Positions 43,342 to 51,668 of a stretch of DNA of 64,000 nt are shown here, piece by piece (position 1 is the first letter of the stretch; every line of letters begins with the position of its first letter). The translations under genes were made by a program, and so were the position numbers. The stretch is from positions 372,001 through 436,000 of the forward strand of contig NZ_CP054257.1 in the NCBI RefSeq assembly GCF_017893945.1. The letters are read 5' to 3'. Source of the stretch: Treponema parvum. GTDB taxonomy: Bacteria; Spirochaetota; Spirochaetia; Treponematales; Treponemataceae. Below the pieces are notes generated by a model that saw nothing but the letters and a program-made list of their open reading frames with translations, did not search any database and had not been told where the DNA came from.

Positions 43342-44625
43342 TTAAAAGAACTGTTTGCTCCAATCGCCGATTCTTTCTTCGATCGTGCGTATGTTGGATC
43401 CCGGCGGAGAATTTACGGCGTCGTACAGATACGGTATTATCACCCTCTCTTTTAGGCTTTCCCACCGCAGCGGGAGCACTGGAGGCGCTTCCAGATATTC
43501 CCCTACGGGAATGTTTGAAAGCAGCGCCAGGTAATATGTCGGGAATATGCGTTCGTTTACATTTTTGAGCGTAGAAAATCCTCCCGATATGCCGAACGTA
43601 GAAGTGTTGAGATTCATTTCACGCACGTGTTCCAGCATCGCTTTTTGCGCTTTTTCCGTAAAAAACCACTTTATAAATTGCTCGGCATTGTTTTTGTTCG
43701 GCGCACGGCGGTAAAGCCCCAGCGTTACCATGGAATCGTCCACGGGGATCTTGTTGTTTTTGTGTATCCATCTGAAATCTACGGCTTCCAGCTGTTCTTC
43801 CGAAAGCGAAAACAGTTTGTTGCTTGTCACAAAGGCGAACAGGCAGTGTTTTGACAGAACTTGCTTATAAGGCGGCGTGTAAAGATATTTAAAGGCGAAG
43901 TCTTTTTCGTCGGCTGCGGAAGTGTTAGCGCCGTTCGTCCAATTCCTGAGGATGTTTACGGTATTGTTGAGTTCGGTATTGTTCCATGAAAAAGAATTTC
44001 CGGATTCCGCAAATTTTCCGGAATTCATTTTTGCCATAAGATAAAGGAATTCCGGATACCATTGCGGAGCGAATCCCATCTTGGTGTAAAGGTTGTTTTT
44101 GTTTTTTTGATTGTATAAGGCGCCGGCAGCCTGTATCTGATCCGGCGAAAGCATATAGTCCTCTTTTATCAGATCCGAATTGTCAACGGAAAAAACAATT
44201 GCGGGGGCGTTAAAACTTACCGGAATCTGGTAAATAGTGTCGCCTTTGCGGCAGCTGTCAAGCAGGTTGTCGTAAAACAGGCTTTCGCTTATTTCGCCGG
44301 TTGTAAACATGTAGCTGAGAGACCTGAATTGCTTTCGTTTCCTTTCGGTGCGCAAAAGACTTCCGATCACTATGTCGGGAGGAACTTCGTCCTTTACGGC
44401 GGGAAGAGAGTCTGCGGGATTGGCTTTATAAACTATGAGAACCTTTATTTTGTTTTGCTGAGTGTTAAAAACTTCCGAATAAGGAACGAATTCGCTTCTG
44501 TTCGTCCAAATAACAACCGTTTCCTTGGATGCGTTTTTACATGAAACCGATAAAAAAGCGGACAAAAACAGCGGTATAAGCGTGCAAAAAAAAGTTTTAA
44601 TTCGCAAGGCTCTCTGCAATTTCAT
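43342..44625 (-). CDS. Extracellular solute-binding lipoprotein (family 1 type), orphan
   Basis: 427 residues. The signal sequence ends FLSAFLSVSC, a lipobox. The mature part has the type II periplasmic-binding fold of ABC sugar-binding proteins (TVVIWTNRSEFVPYSEVFNT, PDIVIGSLLR, FAFVTSNKLFSLSEEQLEAV, QFIKWFFTEKAQKAMLEHVR). The ligand is unknown, probably a sugar or glycoside. No permease or ATPase genes are adjacent. The ATG lies within the end of the upstream aminotransferase gene (29-bp overlap) and lacks a clear ribosome site, so the start is uncertain. Confidence 0.8.
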   Translation of the reverse strand: MKLQRALRIKTFFCTLIPLFLSAFLSVSCKNASKETVVIWTNRSEFVPYSEVFNTQQNKIKVLIVYKANPADSLPAVKDEVPPDIVIGSLLRTERKRKQFRSLSYMFTTGEISESLFYDNLLDSCRKGDTIYQIPVSFNAPAIVFSVDNSDLIKEDYMLSPDQIQAAGALYNQKNKNNLYTKMGFAPQWYPEFLYLMAKMNSGKFAESGNSFSWNNTELNNTVNILRNWTNGANTSAADEKDFAFKYLYTPPYKQVLSKHCLFAFVTSNKLFSLSEEQLEAVDFRWIHKNNKIPVDDSMVTLGLYRRAPNKNNAEQFIKWFFTEKAQKAMLEHVREMNLNTSTFGISGGFSTLKNVNERIFPTYYLALLSNIPVGEYLEAPPVLPLRWESLKERVIIPYLYDAVNSPPGSNIRTIEERIGDWSKQFF

Positions 44626-45889
44626 ATATGGCCGAATATACGGTTTCTATTTTGTTTTCGTCAAGACTGCTGAAAGCTACACGCAGCGTCGACGGATTTA
44701 TGGAAATTGTCCCGATACCTCTTTCTTTAAGCAATTTTGCACGCAGCGTTTCCGCATCAACCCCATTTAAATGCAGGCTCATAAAATAACCGGAATTAAA
44801 AGGCAACGGCGAAACAACTTTCGACTTACGGCTTTTTACAAATTCAAGAACTTTGCGGTATCTTTTTTCAAGGATCTTTCTGTAATAAGCTTTTTGGTCT
44901 TCTAGGGCAGGGTCTTCAAAGGCTTTAAGAATTATTGACTGAGCGGGGGTCGAGCAGCAGGAAACCGTAGAACGTATGAGTCCTGTGAGTTTTTGTTCAA
45001 TCGCCCTGTATTGAGCTTCACCGGCGCCCTTCCATGCAAATGTAATAAAACCGCAGCGGAATCCCCATACAAAATCTTCTTTTGTGGGACCGTCGATCTT
45101 AACGGCAAGGACGTTTTCGTGTATGTCCGCAAGGTAGGCAAAGAGCGACTGTTTTTCAATGCTGTCCTCATAGTTAAGACCGAAGTAAGCGTCGTCGCTT
45201 ACGACAAGTATGCGGGCGCCCGCTTTAGCCGTGTTCTTTATTACAGCGCAAATTTTTTCAGCTTCTTCGGAAGTGGGGCTGTAGCCTGAAGGATTTTGCG
45301 GAAAATTCAGCAGCAACCGCACGAATCCCGTTTTTGCCTCTTTTGCTACGGCTTTTTCAAAGCCTTCGATATTGAAAGCTCCGTTTTTGAACATTTTGAA
45401 TTGATGCAGTTTTGCTCCGCAGCGCGTTTCGACTATAAGGGCGTAGTTGTCCCACGAAGGATCCGCTATCAAAAGCGGCGTCCTCTTATTTAAAAAAAGC
45501 TCGGCTATACAGGCAATCCCGGCAGTAAGCCCGGGGACAACTATAGGCGTGGAAATATTCTTTTTTGCAAGGCCGGGATTTTTAACGGCGAGCTTGGACT
45601 TCCAGATGTTGCGGAGTTCCATCGTTCCCGCCGTAGGCGCATAGCTCACAAATTCCTGCGGCGTTAAAGAAGGCGCGCGGTTTTGTATGCACGGCAAGAT
45701 AGCCACTGTTCCGTTTACCACCGTCGTTCCTATGGTAGCGTTGGCGGTCTTAGCGTGGGTTTTTGCTTCCGCGCTTTGAGCGATAATGCCTTTAGGAAAA
45801 TATATCCTTAGGCCTTCGTCGGAAAGCATGTCGCCGGTTACGGTACCTTTTAAGGTTGCGTTTAATTCTTGTGCTAACGGGTGTAACAT
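44597..45889 (-). CDS. PLP-dependent aminotransferase, aspartate/aromatic type
   Basis: 430 residues. NFPQNPSGYSPTSEEAE, VVSDDAYFGLNYED and the PLP-Lys region AVKIDGPTKEDFVWGFRCGF identify a fold-type I enzyme of the class I/II group. The C-terminal INPSTLRVAFSSL holds the substrate carboxylate-binding Arg. It is unlike the aminotransferase at 27-28 kb. The start is uncertain: ATG 45889 lies 8 nt after a TAATGT -10 box, while an ATG at 45901 would overlap that box. Its 3' end overlaps the solute-binding gene. Confidence 0.87.
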   Translation of the reverse strand: MLHPLAQELNATLKGTVTGDMLSDEGLRIYFPKGIIAQSAEAKTHAKTANATIGTTVVNGTVAILPCIQNRAPSLTPQEFVSYAPTAGTMELRNIWKSKLAVKNPGLAKKNISTPIVVPGLTAGIACIAELFLNKRTPLLIADPSWDNYALIVETRCGAKLHQFKMFKNGAFNIEGFEKAVAKEAKTGFVRLLLNFPQNPSGYSPTSEEAEKICAVIKNTAKAGARILVVSDDAYFGLNYEDSIEKQSLFAYLADIHENVLAVKIDGPTKEDFVWGFRCGFITFAWKGAGEAQYRAIEQKLTGLIRSTVSCCSTPAQSIILKAFEDPALEDQKAYYRKILEKRYRKVLEFVKSRKSKVVSPLPFNSGYFMSLHLNGVDAETLRAKLLKERGIGTISINPSTLRVAFSSLDENKIETVYSAIYEIAESLAN

Positions 45890-45897
45890 GATAAAGT

Positions 45898-45926
45898 ACA
45901 TTATTCAAAAAAAATATAAGTGTCAA
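45898..45926 (-). promoter_or_regulatory. Promoter of the aminotransferase gene
   Basis: On the minus strand TTGACA (45921-45926, perfect), 17 bp, TAATGT (45898-45903). Transcription would begin at or next to the ATG at 45889, so this transcript may also be leaderless. Confidence 0.6.
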
Positions 45927-45985
45927 GACAAAGGGGCCGCTAGGGAAACCGGCTGAAGTTTTCGGCAGCTCCTTTTGGAGATAAG

Positions 45986-47002
45986 ATGGAAAATAATGAA
46001 AAGATCCGGCAGGAATTGGAAGACTGCAGGACATTAATAGAAAAGTGCAGAAAAGAAGTTTCAAAACGGCTCATTGGACAGACGGCGGTCGTTGACGGCA
46101 TATTGACGGCGTTTATCGCGGGAGGGCACGTTTTGCTTGAAGGGCTTCCCGGTCTTGCAAAAACACTCGCGGTAAAGGCGTTTTCAGATGTTTCGGGGCT
46201 CGATTTTAAGCGGGTTCAGTTTACTCCCGATCTGCTTCCCGCCGACGTTACCGGCACCCTTATTTACGAACGCTCGTCCGGACAATTTTCCGTAAGAAAG
46301 GGGCCTGTTTTTACAAACGTCCTGCTTGCGGATGAAATAAACCGCGCGCCGGCAAAGGTACAGTCCGCTCTGCTTGAAGCTATGGCGGAACGGCAGGTTA
46401 CGATAGGTGAAAACACTTACCCCCTGCCCAAACCGTTTTTTGTCCTTGCGACGCAGAATCCCATAGAGCAGGAAGGAACTTATAACCTGCCGGAAGCGGA
46501 GCTCGACCGATTTTTGCTTAAAATCAAAGTTTCTTATCCTTCCGCCGAAGAAGAATGCTTAATCGTAAAAAGCGCCGGAAAGGCTGACGAAATAGGCGTA
46601 AAAAAGATTTTTACGTCCGATTCTCTTTTGCGCGTTCGTTCTCTCCTTGATCACATTACGTGCGACGATAAAATCGTGGAGTACATAGTTTCTATAGTAA
46701 ACGTTACACGTCCTTCAAATGAAAAAAAGAACGGACATATTTCAGTGATCAAAAGATCTCCCGACGAAATTTCCCGCTACATTTCTTACGGGGCGTCTCC
46801 TCGCGCAGGGATTGCCTTGCTGCAATGCTCGAAGGCTCTGGCCCTGATGAAAGGCAGGTCTTTCGTCCTTCCTGAAGACGTAAAGGAAGCTTCTCCGGCG
46901 GTTATGCGCCACAGGCTCGTCTTGTCCTACGAAGCTGCGGCTGGAGGCGTTACTTCCGATGATCTCATTGAAAAGATACTGAATTTTATGCCGCTTCCGT
47001 AA
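45986..47002 (+). CDS. moxR: MoxR-family AAA+ ATPase
   Basis: 338 residues. Walker A GLPGLAKTLAVKAF, Walker B LLADEINRAPAKVQSALLEA, sensor 1 ATQNPIEQEGTYNLPEAELD. MoxR ATPases act as chaperones for proteins with von Willebrand A domains. Here it is the first gene of a Bat operon and probably assembles or activates BatA and BatB at the inner membrane. A GGAG site precedes the ATG. The DUF58 gene follows after 19 bp. Confidence 0.95.
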   Translation: MENNEKIRQELEDCRTLIEKCRKEVSKRLIGQTAVVDGILTAFIAGGHVLLEGLPGLAKTLAVKAFSDVSGLDFKRVQFTPDLLPADVTGTLIYERSSGQFSVRKGPVFTNVLLADEINRAPAKVQSALLEAMAERQVTIGENTYPLPKPFFVLATQNPIEQEGTYNLPEAELDRFLLKIKVSYPSAEEECLIVKSAGKADEIGVKKIFTSDSLLRVRSLLDHITCDDKIVEYIVSIVNVTRPSNEKKNGHISVIKRSPDEISRYISYGASPRAGIALLQCSKALALMKGRSFVLPEDVKEASPAVMRHRLVLSYEAAAGGVTSDDLIEKILNFMPLP

Positions 47003-47021
47003 TTTTTAGGCGGTATCCGAT

Positions 47022-47921
47022 ATGAAGCGTTTTTTACAGGATGATCGCGAATCTTTGGTAAGGCGGGCGGCCTTGCTTAGAATTTCCGCCGCCGCTTTGG
47101 CGCAAAACATGAAAAGCGGTTCTTTCCGCTCGTTATATAAAGGACAGGGAATAGAATTTAACGGCGTGCGCGAGTATTTTTTAGGAGACGACGTACGATC
47201 GATCGATTGGAACGTTACGGCGCGCATGGACAGGCCGTTCGTAAAGACATTTGAAGAAGAGCGGGAACTGCCCGTGTTCTTTGTAATAGACCGCTCGCTT
47301 TCCATGAGTACCGGGTCCAAGGGTAAAACCCGCCTTGAACAGGCCTGTGAAGCCGCCGCGCTCCTTGTTTTGGCTTCCGAACACATTTCAAGCCCCGTAG
47401 GCGTAGTCTTTTTTGACGGAAGAATTGAATTTTCCTGCGCGCCTCAAAGCGGGCGCACCCATATCATGATGCTCTTGTCGAAGCTCGAAGAGTTTCCGGA
47501 CGGCGCAGCGCCCGGTTCCGTGCTCCCCTTAGCTTTGAGCGGCGCCTTTAAGCTTTTAAGGAAACGCTCCTTAGTGTTTGTTTTTTCGGATTTCCGCTGC
47601 ACCGGTTGGGAAAGAGAGCTTGCCCTCTTAGGCTCAAAACATGATCTTGTCGCCGTGCGAATAAGCGATCCTATGGACACAAGACTGCCCGACCTTGGGA
47701 CGCTGGATTTTATCGACAGCGAAAGCGGAATGCGCCTTTCTTTGCCAACATCTTCTTCCGTGCTGCAGGGAGAATGGCGTGACGACAGTAATTTCAGAAA
47801 AGAAGTATGGAAAAAGTATTGTCTGACACATTCGTGCGTTCCTCTTGTCATGTCGTGCGAAGACGATCCGCTTAAAGTTCTCCTGCAGTTTTTTGAAAAA
47901 AAGGAGCGTCCCCGCTTATGA
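47022..47921 (+). CDS. DUF58 protein of the Bat operon
   Basis: 299 residues. It has the family hallmark GVREYFLGDDVRSIDWNVTA with RPFVKTFEEERELPVFFVID, followed by a VWA-like fold (VIDRSLSMSTGS holds a MIDAS-like DxSxS). DUF58 proteins always travel with MoxR and Bat proteins. Their biochemical role is not settled; oxygen tolerance and envelope assembly have been proposed. The stop overlaps the next ATG. Confidence 0.92.
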   Translation: MKRFLQDDRESLVRRAALLRISAAALAQNMKSGSFRSLYKGQGIEFNGVREYFLGDDVRSIDWNVTARMDRPFVKTFEEERELPVFFVIDRSLSMSTGSKGKTRLEQACEAAALLVLASEHISSPVGVVFFDGRIEFSCAPQSGRTHIMMLLSKLEEFPDGAAPGSVLPLALSGAFKLLRKRSLVFVFSDFRCTGWERELALLGSKHDLVAVRISDPMDTRLPDLGTLDFIDSESGMRLSLPTSSSVLQGEWRDDSNFRKEVWKKYCLTHSCVPLVMSCEDDPLKVLLQFFEKKERPRL

Positions 47922-48949
47922 AAAAGACGCTCGCCGTATTGTTTGTTTTTAAAATCTGTCTTTTTTGCCAAGCGCAGAGTTTTCAAGCGTCGCAGACTAT
48001 TTCGCCGCGTGAAATTTTCATAGGCGATACCGCGGAAATATCATACACGTTTTATTCTCCGGCAGCATTTCCCATAGACGGAAAAGATTCCGTCCCCGTT
48101 TATTTTGAAGAAAAGGAATTTATTACGGATTCGTATACAATTTTAGGCGGGAATCTTTCAAGATCCGGAAATCAGTACACTCTGACGTTTTCTTTTATCC
48201 CTTGGAGGACGGGAAAAATCGATATTCCTCCGTTTGATCTTTTAACCGTTCTGGACAATAATTATTCGGGTTTTATTGTGGATCTTTCACCCGTATTCGT
48301 CTCTTCGATAACGGAAAAAACGGGAAGACGCGTTCTGCAGTCTCCGGCTCCGCCGATATTAATTCCGGGCACGATATACGCAATTTACGCCGCCGGAATA
48401 TTTTTTCTTTTAGTCTTTATCGTTCTGGTCTGGGTCTTGTTCAATCTTCAGCGCGTCGCCGGCTGGTTTTCGTCATTAATCCTTTTTTTCGGATATATGC
48501 AAAACGCACGCCTAGCGCGTCGCGCGCTAAGACGGCTTTCAAAAAACGAAAAAGATACGGATGATTATGTTTTTTGCGAAACGATGGAAAATATTTTGCG
48601 TAAATATTTGGCGTACAGGTTCGACAAAATTTTTCTTTCTCTCACTTCGGACAGAATAGAAGCTTTTTTTTATGAGCTTTTTGCAGGCGATATACCGCTT
48701 TCTTATTCTGTCAGAATCGAAAACCTTGAAACCTTATTCCGCAGAATGGATTATATAAGATATGCGCGAGGCTCGCTCGATTCAATGCGGCTTCCCGTAA
48801 GCGAATACACGACGACTTTAAGCGAAGACGAAAGAAAACAAGCGGCAGGCACGGCAAAGGAATTGGTATCGTTTTTTGAAGATCCTGACAGGCAAATCAA
48901 GCAAGTGCAAAAAGATAAAAAGCCTGAAAAAGGGGAGGCGACGCCGTGA
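47918..48949 (+). CDS. Bat-operon membrane protein, N-terminal BatD-like domain
   Basis: 343 residues. The signal peptide (LAVLFVFKICLFCQAQ) is followed by an Ig-like beta domain (ISPREIFIGDTAEISYTFYS ... FSFIPWRTGKIDIPPFDLLT), one membrane helix (TIYAIYAAGIFFLLVFIVLV, about residues 150-170) and a cytoplasmic helical tail. The beta domain recalls the N-terminus of BatD. It overlaps the DUF58 gene and the BatA gene, both by 4 bp. Its name in other organisms is not consistent; I give no symbol. Confidence 0.8.
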   Translation: MKKTLAVLFVFKICLFCQAQSFQASQTISPREIFIGDTAEISYTFYSPAAFPIDGKDSVPVYFEEKEFITDSYTILGGNLSRSGNQYTLTFSFIPWRTGKIDIPPFDLLTVLDNNYSGFIVDLSPVFVSSITEKTGRRVLQSPAPPILIPGTIYAIYAAGIFFLLVFIVLVWVLFNLQRVAGWFSSLILFFGYMQNARLARRALRRLSKNEKDTDDYVFCETMENILRKYLAYRFDKIFLSLTSDRIEAFFYELFAGDIPLSYSVRIENLETLFRRMDYIRYARGSLDSMRLPVSEYTTTLSEDERKQAAGTAKELVSFFEDPDRQIKQVQKDKKPEKGEATP

Positions 48950-49947
48950 TAGATTTTATGAATCCTTTTGCCTTTTTGTTTTTTATCCCTGTTTTGTTTT
49001 TGTTTTTACTCCGCAAAGCGAAGGTTTTCTCCAGTCCCGCTTTTCCCGTTATCCTTTCGGACTGGGGAGGAAGCGCTTTTAAATGGAAAGGAGGCTTTTT
49101 TAAATTTACCGCCGTAATAAAAACGGCTTTGTTTTTGGCAGGCTATGTTCTTGTAGTGCTGGCGTTTGCCGATCCCGTGATTCATCATGATCAAAAAGTG
49201 TATGTGTCCAGAGGGAACGATGTTTTATTCGTTCTTGATGTAAGTCCTTCTATGGCGGCAAGAGACATGGGCGGGCTTACGCGGCTGGAAGCTGCAAAAC
49301 AGGTTATCCGCTTTTTAGCCGAACAAAACACGGGAGCGTCGTTCGGGCTTGTACAGACGGCGACGGAAGCGGCTCTCAGCGTACCGCCTACTACCGACCG
49401 TAAAACATTTATAGAGCATATTGATACGATGACTGTAGGAACTTTAGGCGAAGGAACCGCGATCGGAACCGGATTGAGCACGGCAGTTTATCATCTGGCT
49501 TCTTCAAAGGCTCCTGAAAAATGTATCATTTTGATTACCGACGGGGAAAACAATGCCGGTTCGATTCATCCTGAAACTGCGGCTTCTCTGGCTTTTGAAT
49601 ACGGCATAAAGCTGTATACAGTTGGGCTCGGCACCAGAGGAAACGTCCCTTTGCAATACACTGATCCCGTTACCGGAAAGGTTTTCAACGGCTACTTGGA
49701 ATCCGACTTCGATCCTGCGCCCTTACAAAAAATCGCGCTCATGACGGACGGACGTTATTTCAGCGCTGAAACCGTTGCGGGGCTTTCCGCCGCGCTGAAT
49801 AATATCAGCAACCGAGAAAAAGTAGTACAGACATATTATCTTAAAACCGTTGACGAATATTTTTACGATAAGATTTTAATCGCCGCCGCGACAGCCTTTG
49901 CTCTGGCATGGATTTTAAGCAGGATAGTTTTGAAGGAGGTTTTCTGA
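48946..49947 (+). CDS. batA: BatA: VWA-domain membrane protein
   Basis: 333 residues. Two N-terminal membrane helices, then a von Willebrand A domain in which DVSPSMAARD gives the metal-binding DxSxS, then a C-terminal helix (ILIAAATAFALAWILSRIVL). BatA-like proteins are Bacteroidetes/spirochaete proteins linked to aerotolerance and stress. The start is GTG at 48946 within GTGA, overlapping the previous stop, with GGGGAGG upstream. Its stop overlaps the batB start (TGATG). Confidence 0.92.
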   Translation: MIDFMNPFAFLFFIPVLFLFLLRKAKVFSSPAFPVILSDWGGSAFKWKGGFFKFTAVIKTALFLAGYVLVVLAFADPVIHHDQKVYVSRGNDVLFVLDVSPSMAARDMGGLTRLEAAKQVIRFLAEQNTGASFGLVQTATEAALSVPPTTDRKTFIEHIDTMTVGTLGEGTAIGTGLSTAVYHLASSKAPEKCIILITDGENNAGSIHPETAASLAFEYGIKLYTVGLGTRGNVPLQYTDPVTGKVFNGYLESDFDPAPLQKIALMTDGRYFSAETVAGLSAALNNISNREKVVQTYYLKTVDEYFYDKILIAAATAFALAWILSRIVLKEVF

Positions 49948-51668
49948 TGGATATTTCATTTGAACATCCTCGCGCTTTTTGGGCATTGTTTTTTCTCGTT
50001 CCCGTTTGGTTTCTTTCCGCAGTCAGGTTCTTTAAGTTTTTTAAATTATTTTCAATTTCACATGCGGTGCCCAAGGCGGAACCTTTAAACACCGCTCACG
50101 CCTTGCGCCGTTTTAAATCGGCGCGGATTACAAGCGTTCTTACGGTTTCGCTCGTATGGATTTTTCTTGTTTTGGCGTATGCGGGAATTTCATGGGGAAC
50201 CGCGTCCGTGCCTGTGCAAAAAAGCGGAAACGCTGTAAGCCTTGTGTTCGATATTTCATACAGCATGCTAGCCGACGACGCGCCCGAAGGCCTTACCCGC
50301 CTTAAAGCCGCCATACGCTATGCGGAAAAACTTTTGGACAGGCTTGAAGGAAATTCGTTTTCGGTAGTAATTGCCAAAGGAGACGGATTCATACTCATCC
50401 CTCAGACGGAAGATATCCAAGCCGTAAAAACCGCGGTCGAAAATTTATCGCCTGAAATGATGACGGCCGCAGGTTCCAGCCTCGGCAGGGGAATTCGTGC
50501 CGCCGTCCGTTCTTTTCCGGCGAATGTTCCGCAATTTAAGCATATATTGGTCTTTACCGACGGGGACGAAACCGACGGACTTATGACACCTTCATTGACC
50601 GAAGCTCTAAAAACAAATATCGCCGTGACGCTCATAGGTTTCGGTTCCGAACGCGAGAGTGAAATAATTGCGGGCGACGGAAAGACCGTAGCTCGTACCG
50701 CTTTAAGAACCGCTTTTTTAAAAGACAGCGTAAATTCCGCCATGAAAAAAGCCGGCATAAGAGGAAGCGGAGAACAAGCGATTTCGGCAAGATATATCGA
50801 CGCTTCGGAAACGGGATCCGCCCTTAAAATTATAAGAATCATAGAAAAAAACGTTTCTTCTTCGCCCGATTTGTCCAATTCGTCCGATAAAGAAAATATT
50901 TTTGTCATGGAAACGCAGCGCGTCTACAGACGCGGAATTTTTATCGCGTTTATTTTAATATCCATAATTTTAGGTGTGTTTATGCGCGAATGCGATTTAT
51001 ACGCTCTAAAAGGCAAACTTCGAAGGGCAAAATCGGCCGGATCCGGCGCGGCGTCAAATTCCGCGCTCTTATGCATATTTTTGATTTTAAGCCTTTCCTC
51101 GTGCAGCCAGGAATTTGAGGGTGCAAAAAAACTCATGCAGGGCACATGGGAATGGCACCAGCAAAATTATCGTAAAGCGACGGTCGTTTTTTTTAACACC
51201 ATAGAAGCCGCCGTCTCTAAAAACGACGAAATTTTGGCGCAATATGCGCTTTACGGCCTTGCATCCACCTATATGATGCAGGAAGAATACGACGCTTCGC
51301 TTTTACGCTTTGAGCAGATTTCTCCCTCAGCTGCCGACAATATACGGTTTGCCGCGTCTTATAACACAGGCATCATCGCTTACCGCAGGGGAGACTACGA
51401 CGGAGCGGTAAGACAATTCAGAGAAGCGCTTTTAATACGGCCTTCAAGCATAGAATCAAAAATAAACTTGGAAATATCTTTGCGCCAGCAGGAAGAAAAA
51501 CCCGTTGAATCGGCCGAGCAGCCCGCTTCAGCCGTTTCTCAGGAAAAAGAAAAAAAATCTTCGGTTGCGGACGCAGTTTTCAATCAAGTACGGGAGAATG
51601 AGCAAAAAAAATGGAAAAACAGGACGTTCCAGCCGCAAAAAAACGGCGGTGCAACAGTAGATTACTGA
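49947..51668 (+). CDS. batB: BatB-BatC fusion: VWA domain plus TPR
   Basis: 573 residues. Residues ~1-350 are BatB: two membrane helices, a VWA domain with MIDAS VFDISYSML, and a third helix (GIFIAFILISIILGVFM). A second hydrophobic segment (SALLCIFLILSLSSCSQ, about 370-388) looks like a lipoprotein signal kept inside the chain and is followed by TPR repeats (LYGLASTYMMQEEYDASLLR, YNTGIIAYRRGDYDGAVRQF) and a Gln/Glu/Lys-rich tail, which correspond to BatC. The join is seamless, with no stop or frameshift. ATG 49947 has GAAGGAGG upstream. The final 58 bp overlap batD. Confidence 0.85.
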   Translation: MDISFEHPRAFWALFFLVPVWFLSAVRFFKFFKLFSISHAVPKAEPLNTAHALRRFKSARITSVLTVSLVWIFLVLAYAGISWGTASVPVQKSGNAVSLVFDISYSMLADDAPEGLTRLKAAIRYAEKLLDRLEGNSFSVVIAKGDGFILIPQTEDIQAVKTAVENLSPEMMTAAGSSLGRGIRAAVRSFPANVPQFKHILVFTDGDETDGLMTPSLTEALKTNIAVTLIGFGSERESEIIAGDGKTVARTALRTAFLKDSVNSAMKKAGIRGSGEQAISARYIDASETGSALKIIRIIEKNVSSSPDLSNSSDKENIFVMETQRVYRRGIFIAFILISIILGVFMRECDLYALKGKLRRAKSAGSGAASNSALLCIFLILSLSSCSQEFEGAKKLMQGTWEWHQQNYRKATVVFFNTIEAAVSKNDEILAQYALYGLASTYMMQEEYDASLLRFEQISPSAADNIRFAASYNTGIIAYRRGDYDGAVRQFREALLIRPSSIESKINLEISLRQQEEKPVESAEQPASAVSQEKEKKSSVADAVFNQVRENEQKKWKNRTFQPQKNGGATVDY

